A stretch of 64,000 nt of DNA from Chaetoceros tenuissimus (taxonomy: Eukaryota > Bacillariophyta > Thalassiosirophyceae > Chaetocerotales > Chaetocerotaceae), in assembly GCA_021927905.1 (NCBI GenBank), contig BLLK01000054.1:1-64000 (forward strand), read 5' to 3'. The notes beneath the pieces were generated by a model. The model was not told the origin of the DNA and did no database searches. It was given only the letters and a program-made list of their open reading frames with translations. Both the position numbers and the translations under genes were made by a program. Shown here piece by piece: positions 21,287 through 33,226 of this stretch (the stretch's first letter is position 1; each line of letters begins with the position of its first letter).

Positions 21287-22190
21287 AATGATGAATCTAC
21301 AACTCTTCCAGAGATAAAGGTGCCCAAATTCACTACAAAAAACTATGATGACTTTATGGCAAAATTCCTTACTGTTGTCTCACATACTAAAGGTGTACAT
21401 GACGTATCTATCAATTATCTTGTTGATGGAAATTTTTAAGATAATCATCTGAGTAGAAAATTGAAACTTAGAGCTTGCTTGTCAAGAAGAGGACTGAAGT
21501 TTCTATCTCCTATTTATTGGAGCAAACATTGCAAAACAGTTTTAGCCCCGTAGACAAGGTTATAATCTCCATCTTGCTTTTGTCAATCACTTTGCAAATG
21601 ATACATACCTTCAGAACAAGGCTGCTAAAGCCGAAAATGATCTGACTAAGTTGAATTACTCTGGAGACAAGCTTTATTTGGAAATGAAAGACCACTATAA
21701 TCACATGACAAATTGTTTCAACAATGTGGCAAATGGTAGTGCCCAATACATACTAAATGATCATCAGAAGATCCAGAGATTCTGTCGAGAATGACACTGC
21801 TACTAGATACCATATTCTGGAAAAGGAGGCTTTTGATAATATCCAATTGATAATATCCAAGGTGTGAAAGACTTCAATGCATATTACAAATTGTTTTCAT
21901 CCAAGCTTCAACAATATCCCTAACCCTAATGTCAAACCTTAAAAGGAAATGGATCCCATACTGACAATAGACATATCAACCAGGTCAATACAGGAGGTAG
22001 AGGAAGATCTGGACATGGTGGGCAATATTGAAGAGGAGGTAGTACTTACCAGAATAATGACCCTTACCACAACCCTCCAGGCCTTTCTTATTTCACAGCA
22101 GGAGCAAGAAACTATCCTCAAGAAATGTTTTCCAAAATTCCAAAATACAAAAGGCTGCTGTACAACAGGTGATGACCAATAATGAATGGA
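21287..22190 (+). pseudogene. copia gag relic 2
   Basis: Similar to gag relic 1 at its start (TTLPEIKVPKFTTKNYDDFM-like, with VSINYLVDG and RRGLKF). Later parts read HFANDTYLQNKAAKAENDL, MKDHYNHMTNCFNNVANG and, near the end, a Gly/Arg-rich segment (NTGGRGRSGHGGQ) followed by ARNYPQEMFSKIPKYKRLLY. That order of helical body, GR-rich tail and short conserved C-terminus is typical of diatom copia gag (family knowledge). Several stops and frame changes, and a small CCCTAA insertion at 21918-21929, break it. The gypsy-2 LTR starts immediately after it. Confidence 0.6.
21918..21929 (+). repeat. two CCCTAA units inside gag relic 2
   Basis: CCCTAACCCTAA lies between TCAACAATAT and TGTCAAACC. It is short enough to be chance, but a longer tract of the same repeat lies 630 bp upstream. 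Confidence 0.5.
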
Positions 22191-22191
22191 A

Positions 22192-22362
22192 TGTAACACA
22201 TAAAAAAGGGATGATAGTATCTTATAATTAAAAGCTATTCAGAAAGGTGTTGGATATGTTGTTGGATATCTGTTGGAAGAATTCTTCAGAATCTTGAGAA
22301 TAATGAGACTCGTCATATCTTTGACATCAATCGTGGAGCTATATTAGTAAATGAGTGTTACA
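22192..22362 (-). repeat. gypsy-2 3' LTR (left)
   Basis: 171 bp with perfect 8-bp inverted ends, TGTAACAC and GTGTTACA. On the element strand a purine-rich AAAGGGAAACCGA lies just before it, as expected for the polypurine tract. Confidence 0.8.
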
Positions 22363-22744
22363 TCGGTTTCCCTTTAAAAAATAAAAAAATTGTTAAGGTG
22401 TGAGTTCATAAAGATGAAGATTTGCGCTTTTTCTTCTTTGATTTGGTGACTGGAATTTTGGGTATATTTTGAGGTCCAAAAGTTGGTGGTTCAAGATACT
22501 CTTCGATACAGATATCTTTGAAGGATCTCCAAATAGAGAGGGGTACAAGATTCTTTGTACGATTCAACGAGTTTATTGGAATAAAATTGAAGGGTCCAAG
22601 TAGCTGTATGGAAGGAAGGTGAAAAGATTCAGCCCATTAAACATATTTTTCTTCACTAGGAAGTTGGTCAGGTTGGAACAGGATACGTTTCCCATAAGTG
22701 ATAATATCATCGTTTCCTGTAGTGTACTCATAACAAAGAGGCCA

Positions 22745-24152
22745 CTAACGAGCAAGTTCATTGCTGTTCTTTTCATCGTTAACGTGCTTAGCATGAAAGA
22801 CACACCAGTAATTCTGTGTTCGAATAGGATCTAAATTAGCATCTTCAGTAGATACCAGGTCGATTTTGTATTTGATGAAGAATAATTTGTCATGAGAAGC
22901 AAGGATAGATTCGTGTAGAGATGGGGAAGTGGATGGTTTCAATGTAGGTGTTGATGAGCTAGATGTAGATGCAGATGGTGGAGGAGTTGATGGAGGTGAA
23001 GGTGGAGTAGGAGGATGTGGTGCAATTGCTTTGATATCAAGATGATGTTCTGGTTGATCTTGCAAAGGTTGTTGTACAATGGTTGGAGGGAAAAAAAATG
23101 GATCGGCACGAGATTCTATACAGAGTGGTCTATGAAGAGGATTCTGGATTGGAGGATGGTCATAGTTGAGGAAACGTTGGTCTAAAGTGTCAAGTGGGTC
23201 AGATGGGTAGAGGTTTGGAGGGAGGAGGTAAAGATCACAATCTTGATGCTTTTTGATTGCACCATTTGGTTGGCCATATTGTTGAACATCATAGGAATTG
23301 TTTCCATGATCTTTGACAATTTGGTAAGGACCACGAATTTGGTAGGAGAGTTTACCAACTTTATTATTCTCAGCAGAGCTTTGGACTTGGACGTGAACTG
23401 TGACTGCATCGCCAACCTTGAAGGTTGGTAGAGTTTTAGAACTGTTTTTGCGTCTTTCTTCAATTAGAATTTTAGCGACTTCTGTTGCGAACTTAGAGTT
23501 GTTGGACATACTGCGAAGATATTCATAGAGTTCTGACTGGTTGGATTCATTCAAAGAAGGAAGAGGTCTAAGCTCTATATCCAGAGGAAACATTAAATCT
23601 TTTCCAATAGCAATGAGGGTTCGAGAAATATCTGTGCCGTGTACAGGAACAGAATTCCATGCATACTGGGCCAATTTGTATACTTGATGGATGACGTGTA
23701 AAGTACCTTGTTCCTCTGCAGAAATAGTGACAACTTTGTTGAGAAAACGGTGATAATGCTCGACTGATAATCCTTTATGATTACCACGAGCTAGAGGCCA
23801 AAAGTGCACTTTTAGGATCTTACACATAGCTTCAAATGTGCCACGGAAGGAGCTTTCAGCATCAACAACGATGACAGCGCAAGTACCGAAGGTAAGTAGA
23901 ACGTGCTCAATGAAAATGTGTGCGAGAGTAGCAGCTGTAGTGTCAGAAGCAATGCTTGATACGACAAAAGTAGACAAGTCGTACATGCAGTTGAGGAGAT
24001 GGATATTCTTTGAGGATGACGAAGATAGTTGACATCCTCGTTGTTTTGTTAGGCGAGGCAAAATCTCCAAAAAAACCTGTCCCCTTTTTTGGAACGGTAA
24101 AATGGCCTATAATGGCCTCTCCCTTGCTATACCAAAGTCCAAACTGTAGCAT
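22745..24152 (-). pseudogene. Ty3/gypsy integrase
   Basis: The long open stretch (24070 to 22745, 441 residues) holds the integrase core. IVVDAESSFRGTF carries the second catalytic Asp, and GLSVEHYHRFLNK the Glu region (an H-for-E-R-type variation of NGxVERxHR). A C-terminal module follows: VGDAVTVHVQV, LSYQIRGPYQIV and LYLLPPNLYPSDPLDTLDQRFLNY. A Pro/Ser/Thr-rich tail then reaches QNYWCVFHAKHVN. The first Asp and the LLKNCYWWP-like start lie upstream of 24070 in another frame (to 24152), so the gene is broken there. It inserts element cDNA into the genome. This copy is probably inactive. Confidence 0.75.
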
Positions 24153-24259
24153 GTTCTACAGATAGAGAAACAAAATTTAATGTATAAAGTTTTCAGATAT
24201 ATGTTATATATTATATAAATATGACAATATATAGTTTGTATTATGTTTTACATAAGTGT

Positions 24260-24811
24260 TCAATTAGAAAATAATAGACTTCGTGTATGCATTTTTCGTT
24301 TGATTAGTTGGTGCTTTTCTACCTGCACGCTTGTACGTGGTGCTGTGTGCATTGAGTGCGCAGTGTACCGGTCCCTCCAAAGGGGACAGGTTTTTGTAAT
24401 GAAAGTGATCTCACCATCATGTAATTTCTGATGATAAAATTTGTCGATGTTATTATGGTCAGCAGTGGACCACTTATTGTTGTCATGATTGGAGAGCCCA
24501 TGAATGATAGTATTGGTAGAGGGGTCATTGGTGTATGCTTCAGTCCAATTAAAAGTTGAGGATATTGGGGATGGAGCAGACTGATTTGTGTAACATGGAA
24601 AGGAATCGCAGATGTCAGATGGAGCGAAAGGAAGATTCTCTAAGAAAGATTGTGTAGAGTCTATTTGTTGCAGTAGAACTGATGCAAGTGATGGTGGCAT
24701 GGAAAAAGGCAACAGTTCGTCTAGAGTGGAATCGGAAATAGTAAAGGTGGATTGGAATCCGTAACACGAAAGCAACTCGGTATTGGAGATGGTACGGAGG
24801 CAATACAACAT
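24260..24811 (-). pseudogene. Ty3/gypsy RNase H-integrase linker
   Basis: A 183-residue open frame between the RNase H and integrase parts. It includes NWTEAYTNDPSTNTII and KFYHQKLHDGEITFI, the type of segment that leads into the integrase HHCC zinc domain in Ty3/gypsy polyproteins. The rest is low-complexity Ser/Pro/Leu. The frame breaks on both sides. The assignment rests mainly on position. Confidence 0.5.
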
Positions 24812-24880
24812 ATCAGAGTGACAAAAAGGAATACTGAACCGTGATGATGATTGTAGGTGACTGTTCGCTGTTGGATTAGG

Positions 24881-26158
24881 CTAGGTACCAATTCCACAAG
24901 GGTCTAGAATTGCTAAATGAGAGACTGAAGCTGATGGGGCAAGGATAAAGACGGAAGGATCTTGGATTGTTGGTCGAAATGTAGGGTCTTCATGTTGGAC
25001 AAAGGAGTGTGTGCAATTGGACCAGTGGTTGTTGTCTGGATTGATGTGAGGAGAAATGGAAGACTGCATTAAATCAAGATGTAAAGCATCCTAGATGGAA
25101 GGAGATGAGTCGCAAGAGGCAAAAGTGAAAACTGTTCTTGTGGTAGAGATAGACGCTCCTGAGTTGGCTGCATTCATACGGTGGCAGCTGTAAGTCCATT
25201 CCAGTGAAGAAAAACTTTTTATTTGCGAATTCGTTGATACCATTGCATATTCATCGGAGAGAAATGAGGAAGGGCACCAGAGGAGAATGAACTGAAGGTT
25301 GAAAGATTCCCTTATGACATTAATGGCTGATTGCAGGATCAGTAATATCCATGAAGGTGCATTGAGGTTGTTGTTGGGTAAATAGGCTGCAAAGATTGTG
25401 TTTGTGTCAATGAGGTATGTAGCAAGAGCATCGGTCGTTGGTGACATAGGTAAAAGGTGAGCAGTATACTTGAAGTTTGCAGAGAATGCTGAGAAAGCAG
25501 CTGAAGAAGTAAAACGGCGTTGGATGACTGACGGAGTGCTGAATATGCTGGACCATGACGATGGGAAGGAGTCCAAGGTGTCATTAATGCATGTGATATG
25601 GACATGAGGTGTTGCAATGGCGACTTCATGTAAAGATGTTGATTTTTCTGATGCGGTTGAAGGTTGGAATGAAGTGAAGGCGGATGAAGTGACTGGGGGT
25701 GAAGAGAGTGTGAATGCTGGAGTAGAGGTGCTTTGGAAATCAGCCTTTGCATAAAAATGTTTGTACTTGGCAAAGATACAAGAGTCAGGAAGTGCTGATG
25801 TATGAATCACTGGAAGTGGTGCTGTTGGTGTTACGACTGTTGTTTTGTGTAGAGATGCAAAAACAGAAGGATCATATGCAGCAGGACGAGCTTCACAGTC
25901 GTAGAGTTTGAGGTATCCCGTGAAGGCAAGATATAAAGCTATACACTTGTCATGGAACCGATTAAGAGCATCAATGTCAGTCATCATTTTGCAAGAACGA
26001 TGGACGATAACAAAGTTGTAACCTAACATTTCTTGTGCCCATCTAGCTATCTGAGAGATACTCCCATTATACTTGAAGATCTCCTTCATGGCTAGACAAT
26101 CACACATCCAATAGAATGGATGCACTAAGCCCCAAAGAAACTTTTTATTTTGACACAT
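24881..26158 (-). pseudogene. Ty3/gypsy RNase H end and long spacer
   Basis: The open frame from 26158 to 25091 (355 residues) starts in the RNase H domain: PFYWMCDCLAMKEIFKYNG (Asp in CDC), ISQIARWAQEMLGYNFVIVHR and MMTDIDALNRF (final Asp). A long Ser/Thr/Pro-rich spacer with no motif follows. A short further frame runs to 24881. In minus-strand order it follows the RT frame ending at 26198 and a stop near 26190. The stop between RT and RNase H means the polyprotein is not continuous. Confidence 0.65.
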
Positions 26159-26197
26159 AGCCCAACGACCAGTACCAGCTTCACCAACAAAAGAATG

Positions 26198-27742
26198 TCA
26201 ATGCTGTTTGGAGTGGGAACAGGCTCTACTGCCAAAAGAAAGAGGAAGCAGACAAGGTCCTGAAGGTGATAAATCAAACAAGTTCTTGCCAGTTTCACGA
26301 AGGGTGGTGACTGCAGCTAATGATTCCTTGTCTCGCGCTGGTTGCATGAGTATCCAACTCATGCCAAAAGCACTCCAATCAGTTTTCAGAAACAACAGTA
26401 GATCAGGATCATATCTAGCTAAGATGGGAGATGATAAAATAAATTCTTTGGATTCATTAAAGAGTTGGACGAGGTCTGGGGTCCAAGCAGAAGGTGGAAT
26501 TAAAACACGAAAAAATTGTTTTGCCAATCGACGAAGAGCTTTATTCTTCAATTCGATGAGGGGGTTGAATTTTGCATAAAACTGGAAGCTGATGAAGGAT
26601 AAAAGGCCTTGCCCATTGGTAGGAAGCTTCCAATCTCGTAAAAGGTCAAATTTGCTACGAGCTGGGCAGTTACCGGTGCTGGTAATATCATGACCGACAA
26701 ATTCGCAACGGGGGTGAAAAAAATCACATTTGTCCAGTCTGAAGCTAACTCTGTAGCGAAGGAAAGTCTTGCAAATTGATTCAAAGTACACAACAAGCAG
26801 TTCTTTTGTGCAGCAGTAGGACAAAATATCATCAATGATAGTTTTGGAGTCGATGACTACTTTATACAGTCCAATGTAAATGTTGTTGAAGGAAGAGACA
26901 AAAATTGGAGTGTTGTTGATGTATCCAAGCTCTTTGACAGCAGAAAGGAAAGTGGAATCCCATTCTTCCTTGAGGATACGCATAACGCAAGTATAAAAGG
27001 GAGGAGCGTTCATTGGACCAAAAGGCATGATGGTGTAAGTGTATTTCTTTCCGTCTGGAGCAGCGAATCCGAGCTTCTCTCTGTCTTTTGCTCTGACTGT
27101 TATCTGGTGATAGCCTTGACAAGCATCGACAGTGATGAAGTAAAGGTGCCGGCCTCCACTGGTAATGAAAGCAACAGCATCAACGCAACGGGTCATTGGG
27201 TACGCAAAAGGCTTAGTTACTCCGTTAAGAGCACGATAGGATACACACATACGCCATATAAAATCTTCAATGGAGGTACAAGATTCTTGATAAGGCTTTG
27301 GAGCAAGGACAATCTTGGAAATCCAAGGGCCATGACATTCTTCTATCCAACCATTGTCCAGTAAATCTTGGATCTGTTGCATGATGATCTTGGCCTCGTG
27401 GTAACCATAGGATTGGTTTACACATTGGACCAGTTTGGCATCACCCGTATCTATGCCAAATTCAAATCCAAGGATTGGGCGACGAACACCAATTTTACAA
27501 AAACAATTCCAGTACAAAATGATAATGTTTGTGATGGTTGTTCTATCGGCGGAAGAGACAGAGTCATGGAAAGAAAGACACTTATCGAGCTCCTCTTGAT
27601 GAGTAGAAGGATCAAACGTGATGATATCATCACGAGCAGGAACTTCAGGAGTACTTTTTAGGACGGAAAAGGCATCTGCTGCCATGAAACTTGTAATCAA
27701 AGTAGCCGTCATCGATGTCGTCGAAGTTGAGAAGGCTGCCAT
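26198..27742 (-). CDS. Ty3/gypsy reverse transcriptase, open frame intact
   Basis: A 514-residue open frame with a full RT: VDACQGYHQITV (first catalytic Asp), YTIMPFGPMNAPPFYT, then IIDDILSYC (the two Asp of the catalytic loop, IIDD instead of YVDD), RLDKCDFFHPRCEFVGHDI, and the connection with LLSFISFQFYAKFNPLI. About 55 residues separate the PFGPMNAP segment from the IIDD loop, longer than usual, and include LGYINNTPIFVSSFNNIYIG. The start Met is only the first in the frame, since the protein is normally part of gag-pol. It copies element RNA into DNA. Confidence 0.8.
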   Translation of the reverse strand: MAAFSTSTTSMTATLITSFMAADAFSVLKSTPEVPARDDIITFDPSTHQEELDKCLSFHDSVSSADRTTITNIIILYWNCFCKIGVRRPILGFEFGIDTGDAKLVQCVNQSYGYHEAKIIMQQIQDLLDNGWIEECHGPWISKIVLAPKPYQESCTSIEDFIWRMCVSYRALNGVTKPFAYPMTRCVDAVAFITSGGRHLYFITVDACQGYHQITVRAKDREKLGFAAPDGKKYTYTIMPFGPMNAPPFYTCVMRILKEEWDSTFLSAVKELGYINNTPIFVSSFNNIYIGLYKVVIDSKTIIDDILSYCCTKELLVVYFESICKTFLRYRVSFRLDKCDFFHPRCEFVGHDITSTGNCPARSKFDLLRDWKLPTNGQGLLSFISFQFYAKFNPLIELKNKALRRLAKQFFRVLIPPSAWTPDLVQLFNESKEFILSSPILARYDPDLLLFLKTDWSAFGMSWILMQPARDKESLAAVTTLRETGKNLFDLSPSGPCLLPLSFGSRACSHSKQH

Positions 27743-28066
27743 CTGCTAATGATGCAAGGTGGAGGTGTTTCAATAGCAAAGCATGGAGCAGACGAGGCAA
27801 TCACAGATGTGGATGTAGATGAAGGTGTATGTGCAAATGTAGATGTAGATGTAGATGTAGATGTAGATGTAGATGTAGATGTAGTCTTATGGAAGATGGC
27901 TGTGCATAGTGGTTGCAGGTGTAATAGAGACTGGAGTACAAGTAATTGGCATATTATGATATCTGGCAGCCATATCCATAGATACAGCTGTCACCAGAGT
28001 CTGAGTCTGAGTTTCGTCAACTGGCTGTGAAGATTGAGGGCGAACAAAGGATGATGAGTCAAAGGT
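27743..28066 (-). pseudogene. gypsy-2 gag/protease remainder up to the gap
   Basis: On the minus strand this reads from the gap as SSFVRPQSSQPVDETQTQ, then AVSMDMAARYHNMPIT, before a stop and a simple-sequence run ((GTAGAT)n at 27838-27883). It connects to the RT frame at 27742. It is probably the end of gag or a pro-region spacer; no DTG active site is visible. Confidence 0.4.
27838..27883 (+). repeat. (GTAGAT)n microsatellite
   Basis: About 7.5 perfect 6-bp units, with more degenerate units just upstream (27808-27825). On the plus strand it would read Val-Asp repeats, but that frame is not a gene. Confidence 0.95.
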
Positions 28067-28166
28067 NNNNNNNNNNNNNNNNNNNNNNNNNNNNNNNNNN
28101 NNNNNNNNNNNNNNNNNNNNNNNNNNNNNNNNNNNNNNNNNNNNNNNNNNNNNNNNNNNNNNNNNN
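28067..28166. other. assembly gap, 100 N
   Basis: Exactly 100 N, a conventional scaffold gap of unknown size. It hides the 5' LTR of the nested copia element and the end of the gypsy-2 gag. Confidence 1.
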
Positions 28167-28248
28167 TCTAGAATTTCATCTTTCGAAGAATCCTATGCAG
28201 CAATAACTTGTTCGCAAACAACAATGCAGATATAGAGCTTTTCATACA

Positions 28249-29657
28249 TTGGTATTTTCTCTCTACACTGGATTATACTTGCATAAGACTCCGGACTATA
28301 AGTTGCTCCATTGTGATCTCAGAAGCACTTCTCTTGCTATCTTCATCGATCGGATGATTGAATTCTTTCACCAGCAAAGTGTATGTGGTGTTGATATGGA
28401 TCATTACCGTGAATTTTGTTTGTTCATTGGACAGCTACCTGCGAAGTACCAGTACCATCTCAATGAAGCCATGCGGACACTCATGAACTCTAGTCAGTTC
28501 TATGACTCTTGTAATCGTGTTCCCCCAGGTTGCAAATGCGATGGTTGGCTTTTCTTTTGTACTCAAGTCTTTATCTCGGTCGGTATTCCATCTGATTCAG
28601 CTGCTGCTTCGTCTGGTGTCCCTAGCATTCGTTCTGTTTCTACAGAGCTTCCTGCTTCTACCTCTACACCACAGCTTCATGTCAATCCGGTCCAACGAAA
28701 GCAATTTCCTTGCTTCCTATGTCAGGAGTCCCATAAGTTCCTTCGTTGTCCTCATATCGAGGTTAAACTCAGGAATGAAAAGTACCGCTCTCAATTCGAT
28801 AAGGTTTACCCTCCTTCTTCTCCTCAAGTTGCGGCTATTTCCAATGGTGATGAGGAACCATCTCCTTCCAACGAGGATGATACACAGCAAGAATCTCACA
28901 CTGATGTTGCCTCTGGTTTTGATGATGATGTTATTGATAACTCAAGAAGTCTCTTCGCCGTCAGTAGTGAACTTTACAATGACGACACTTCTTGTTATAG
29001 TGATGATGGTGAAGTTCTCCTTCAGTTGTATCCAGTTCAGCGCTATCCAGTCTGTTCACATTGTCGCTCCTTTGAGCACCCTTCACATCTCTGTCCTGTT
29101 GTCAGTGTTGATGTCGCTGATGGATATGAAACTGTTCCTTTTCATGATGATGATATCTGTATCAACGCTGTTGATCAGCTTTCATCAGGGGAAGATGGTG
29201 TTTCATTGCGCAATAATGCTCTTTTAGACGATAGTGATGTGCCTTCCAATACTGCCATTTCTATTGGGGATGTTGTCTCTTCCTTGCATGACGTTACATT
29301 AGCGGGGGAAGATACTGAAGATTCTGCTGCTGTATCCAATGACATTGTTTCAGTGAGGGAAACTGAGTTTGTATCAGATGTCTCTGTTGAAGATACTGCT
29401 GCTGTATCGACTGCTAATGCTCTAGTGGGGGAAGATTGCAATTGGTCTAATAGGATTTATCGTGATACTGTCTATACTTCTTCTGTTGTCGCTGAAGCGC
29501 AGAGCAATTGGATGCTATGGCTGTCTTCTTGGATTCTTCTCTTCAAGGAATTATTCCCGATGCAGATGATGAAGGGTTCATTTACAATGCTCTTGATGAA
29601 GACGAGGATGAAGTTAGATCTACTTCTTCTATTTCTTCATCATCTGCCAGCGCATGA
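28249..29657 (+). pseudogene. copia E gag with two zinc knuckles
   Basis: Two CCHC knuckles are visible: CFLCQESHKFLRC (C-x2-C-x3-H-x4-C) near residue 156 and CSHCRSFEHPSHLC (C-x2-C-x4-H-x4-C) near residue 268. They are separated by an acidic stretch rich in Asp and Ser. After about 29505 the coding frame shifts by one base into GIIPDADDEGFIYNALDEDE and stops at TGA near 29657. The first frame simply runs on to 29670 as a shadow. The N-terminus probably lies before 28249 or in the gap. Gag packages the element RNA. Confidence 0.65.
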
Positions 29658-30698
29658 GATCCATGCGTAGTGGCTAGCGCCGCTACACCTATTGGTGATC
29701 CACCGCATCATGAGTTATCTCAGATAAATCCTGTTTCTGCTTCTATCACTGTGCCTTCTTCTGGTTCCCTAGTCTTTCCTAAGTTTACTTCTGAGCTTCA
29801 TGATTTGCTCCAGGTGCTTGCCTCTCATAGACTAGAAGACACTGGTGCAGACGACAACACTACACACGACCAGTCCATCATCCATGATCTTCGACTCCTT
29901 CCTGAAGACCAATGGACTAAGTTCAAGGACGTGGGTAAACATCCTCATGTCAGCAAGTATGGTGGATATGCCCTTGTTCAACTAGATCATCCTCCTGGCT
30001 CTTTCAAACGTATACCAATGCGGTATACTCAGTCATTGCCCATTACAGTTGTTAATTTCACAAAATTTAGAGACCCATTGAAATGCATCGAGTCAGAATT
30101 TACTTCCTATTTCCACTCGTTACGGCAGTTCATCTGTGTGTGGAAGTATACCGATGGATCATTTGAAATTTGTTCTCTCTTCAAGCTACAAATTTTAAAT
30201 CCAAGTATTGAGCAAGACTACACTCCTGAATTTGTCCGTGTGTCTCCCAAAACGTTGCAACGATACAAACGAGGAGAGTATGTGACCGATTCCGACTTCA
30301 AGCATGTTTTCTCTGTTGATTCTATTTTGGGATATACAAATGATTCTTCTACGCAGCTGCTACAAGATCCATCTGCTATTCACAAAATTGCACGTAATAC
30401 ATCTACATCTCCTTCTGTTGTCCCTACCGATGACACAGATTCTGCTACCGTCTCAACTACTACTGGTAATTCTTCCACAGCTCGTTCTCGTTCTGTAACT
30501 TTTGCTCCAGGGACTAAAACTCCCGTTACATCACCTTTGGCTTGTCCAACTGCGTTAGGTCTTCCATATGCCTCTCATCCAGCCAAAGATGTCATCGAAG
30601 TTCTTCGTACAAGTGGTGGTATTTTTGAAAGATTTAGATGCTATTGTACCTTCTGCTCCTCCTGTTTTAAAGCCTCCTGCTTCTCGCTACAACAATGA
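29658..30698 (+). pseudogene. copia E pro region (unassigned part of pol)
   Basis: The frame continues in phase after the gag TGA. It holds a possible but weak DTGA protease-like motif (HRLEDTGADDN, about residues 51-61 of the open stretch), a segment with PHVSKYGGYALVQLDHPPGS, and a Ser/Thr-rich end. The last part (from about 30600) is in the wrong frame, because integrase coding starts at 30568 in another. I cannot confirm the protease; gag-pro spacer is an alternative. Confidence 0.4.
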
Positions 30699-31569
30699 GG
30701 TTACTATGCAGCTTTGGCACCATCGATTGTGTCATATGGGGAATGCACAGCTTTCGAATCTTTGGAAATACGTTGATGGTGTTCCTTGCATTCCTCAACC
30801 CCATCCATTAATGTCATGTTCTTCTTGCATGGGTGCAAAGATTCGCAAAAATGGGAAACCAGTTTCACATTTTCATTTGATCGAGGCAATCCGTAATGAT
30901 CCAAATGGCCGTTTCTTCCAGCATGTTTTTGCCGATCGTGGGTTCATTGTGCAAAAGTCTAAAAATCTTGAACGATACAAGAGGCTTTGTGCGTACAACA
31001 GAGATAATAACAACTTGTGCATTGAGTGCGTATGGTCCACATATGTCTTCTTATATACCTCCGATAATAAGGAAATGCCCCTTCTTTGGCTTGAGTGGCT
31101 TCTCAGCAAGTATGCTCCTCGTGATGTCAAGGAAAAGACTTTTTGCATGGATGGCAATGACACTTTATGTAAACTGTTTCAGAGTAGAGGTTACCGTCTT
31201 GAATCTACTGGAGGCAACAATTCCGCTGCTAATCCATTACCTGAACGATTCAATGACACTTTGAAAACTAATATTGTTGCTACTATCAAGGGTGTTGAAT
31301 GGACCATGAAGGTATGGAACGATGCAGCTTATCATCTTGCTCGCATCTATAACGTCCTCCCTAAAGCTTTAGGTATTGTTGGTTTTACTCGTGCCACTGG
31401 TCGACGTCCTAATCTCCTCAATCTTTGTTTATTTGGTTGTCCAATGGAAGCTTTCAAACCCGGCAAACACGATCTCGATAACAAGGGGCGGTTTGGTAGA
31501 TTTGCTGGATATGATACATCCATGAAATTGTTTTATTATTATCCATTCTCAAGGAACGAATCCAGTTGA
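30568..31569 (+). pseudogene. copia E integrase
   Basis: It begins with the copia pre-integrase signature LWHHRLCHMGNAQLSNL and a CSSCMGAK pair, completing an HHCC zinc site. Core positions follow: Asp in FADRGFIVQ, Asp in FCMDGNDTL and Glu in AANPLPERFNDTL. LFGCPMEAF and GRFGRFAGYD mark the copia-typical end. Surrounding residues are unusual (for example AANPLPER in place of QNGVAER), so the enzyme may be dead. It overlaps the previous frame and is out of phase with it. Confidence 0.7.
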
Positions 31570-33182
31570 AATCTGTTGATGTAATTCGACCTGTTTGGGC
31601 ATATCGGATTAAACTTCATACTTCCAAGAAAGAGGCTAGGTTCTGTGGTGGTGGACAACATATCAAACCAAAATCAAAACAAGAATACAAAACTTACACC
31701 GCTTGTGCTTCTGCTTCAGGTGTTCGTTTAGTCACCGCAATAGCAGCTCTTGAAAATAGATTGCTATTCACTGCTGACGCTAAAAATGCGTACGCGCAGT
31801 CTGGTCCTTTATCTAAAGCATGTTTCCTTGTGGTTGATGAAGTATTCAGAGATTGGTATTTGGATCGCTTCAAGATTGAACTTGCGATTGGTATGCTCAT
31901 TGAAGTCAAGTCTTCGATTCAAGGGCATTACGAGGCTGGTTCGAACTGGCAGAGAAAAGCTGATACTGCCATGGCTTCCATTCAGTTTCATCCATGTCCT
32001 CATGATCCAAGTATCTATAGCCATCAGAACAAGGATATTGTCGTTCATCAGATTGACAACTTCTATGCTGCCATGAAGATTGAAGAGGAATTCGTATCCT
32101 TTCTCAACAAGCTTAAACAGCACATGAATATTGATCGTGAAGGCAATCTTGCTACGGACTACAATGGATTTGAGGTACATCAGTTCAAGGAATATATTGC
32201 TTTAGGTGTTGGCAAGTACATATCAAAGTTGTGCGCAACTCTTGGTTGGGAGGAGAGACCGTGTTCAAAGAATCTTTTTACTGCACCTCTTACTGGAGAC
32301 TTGCTCAAAGAGATTGACAGTGCTGAAAAGGGACCTGTAGGTTCTTCTCCAGAAGGCCTTGCTTTGCGTAAAGAATTTGGTTTTAACTACAGATTCCTTC
32401 TTGGTGCTCTGCTTTACTGTGGAGTTATTGTCAGAGTCGATATTGCATACTCTTTGGGATTGCTCTCTAGATTTGCTGAGTATCTAGCGCTGGTACACTA
32501 CAAAGGTTTGAAAAGTGTTCTTCGATATTTGCGTGATACGAAAGATTGGATGCTTATCTATTGGCGTATTGAACCTCTTGAGTCTTTGCCTTCAGGTCCT
32601 TTCCAACCGTTAGACGAACCTGATGACTGTGATTATCAATATCCTTCTGATCCCTTTCATGTAGATTCGTCTCATGCTAATTGTAAGCTGACATGCAGAT
32701 CTACAGGAGGTCATAATATTATGCTTGGTGCTACTGTTGTCTTGTGGTCTTCAAAGCTGCAACAGCTTGTAGCTCTATCTTCCACTGAAGCAGAGTTCTA
32801 TCAAGCTGTTACGTGCTGTAAAGCAATTATCTGGTTACGCCATATCATGAATGAAATTGGACGTCCCCAATTTGCTCCTTCTCCGGTCAATGAAGACAAT
32901 ATTGCTGCTATCATGATGATCAATCAAAAGTGCCCTACTTCTCGCACTCGTCACATGGAATACCAATGGTATGCTATTCAAGAATGAAAAGAACAAGGTT
33001 TGGTGAAATGTCACTATATTCCTACTGCTGATAACTCTTCTGATAACTTGACGAAGGGTTTGGCTCACATTCTCCATCATCGTCATGCGAGACGTGCTAT
33101 GGGTCACTTCGGAAGTCCTTACAGTAAATTGTTTCCACATTTGAAAACACGTTCTGAGGATAAACAAAAGAATGATGAATAA
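31566..33182 (+). pseudogene. copia E reverse transcriptase and RNase H
   Basis: RT landmarks are ARFCGGGQHIKP, FTADAKNAYAQSG (palm) and VVHQIDNFYAAM, where the catalytic pair should read VDD but the second Asp is Asn. RNase H has FHVDSSHANCK (first Asp), VVLWSSKLQQLVALSSTEAE (Glu) and NEDNIAAI (Asp). TGA at 32985-32987 interrupts the frame, which then resumes (KEQGLVKCHYIPTADNSSDN, LTKGL) to 33182. The HQ-DD context resembles a copia group known in diatoms (family knowledge). The altered catalytic site argues against activity. Confidence 0.75.
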
Positions 33183-33226
33183 GAAATCCAACAATGCTGC
33201 TGCTGAATGATTGGATTTGGGGAAGA

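Noticed and set aside
27749-28030. Open frame with a long Val-Asp repeat (plus strand)
   Set aside because: Product of the (GTAGAT)n microsatellite; it overlaps gypsy-2 sequence on the other strand.
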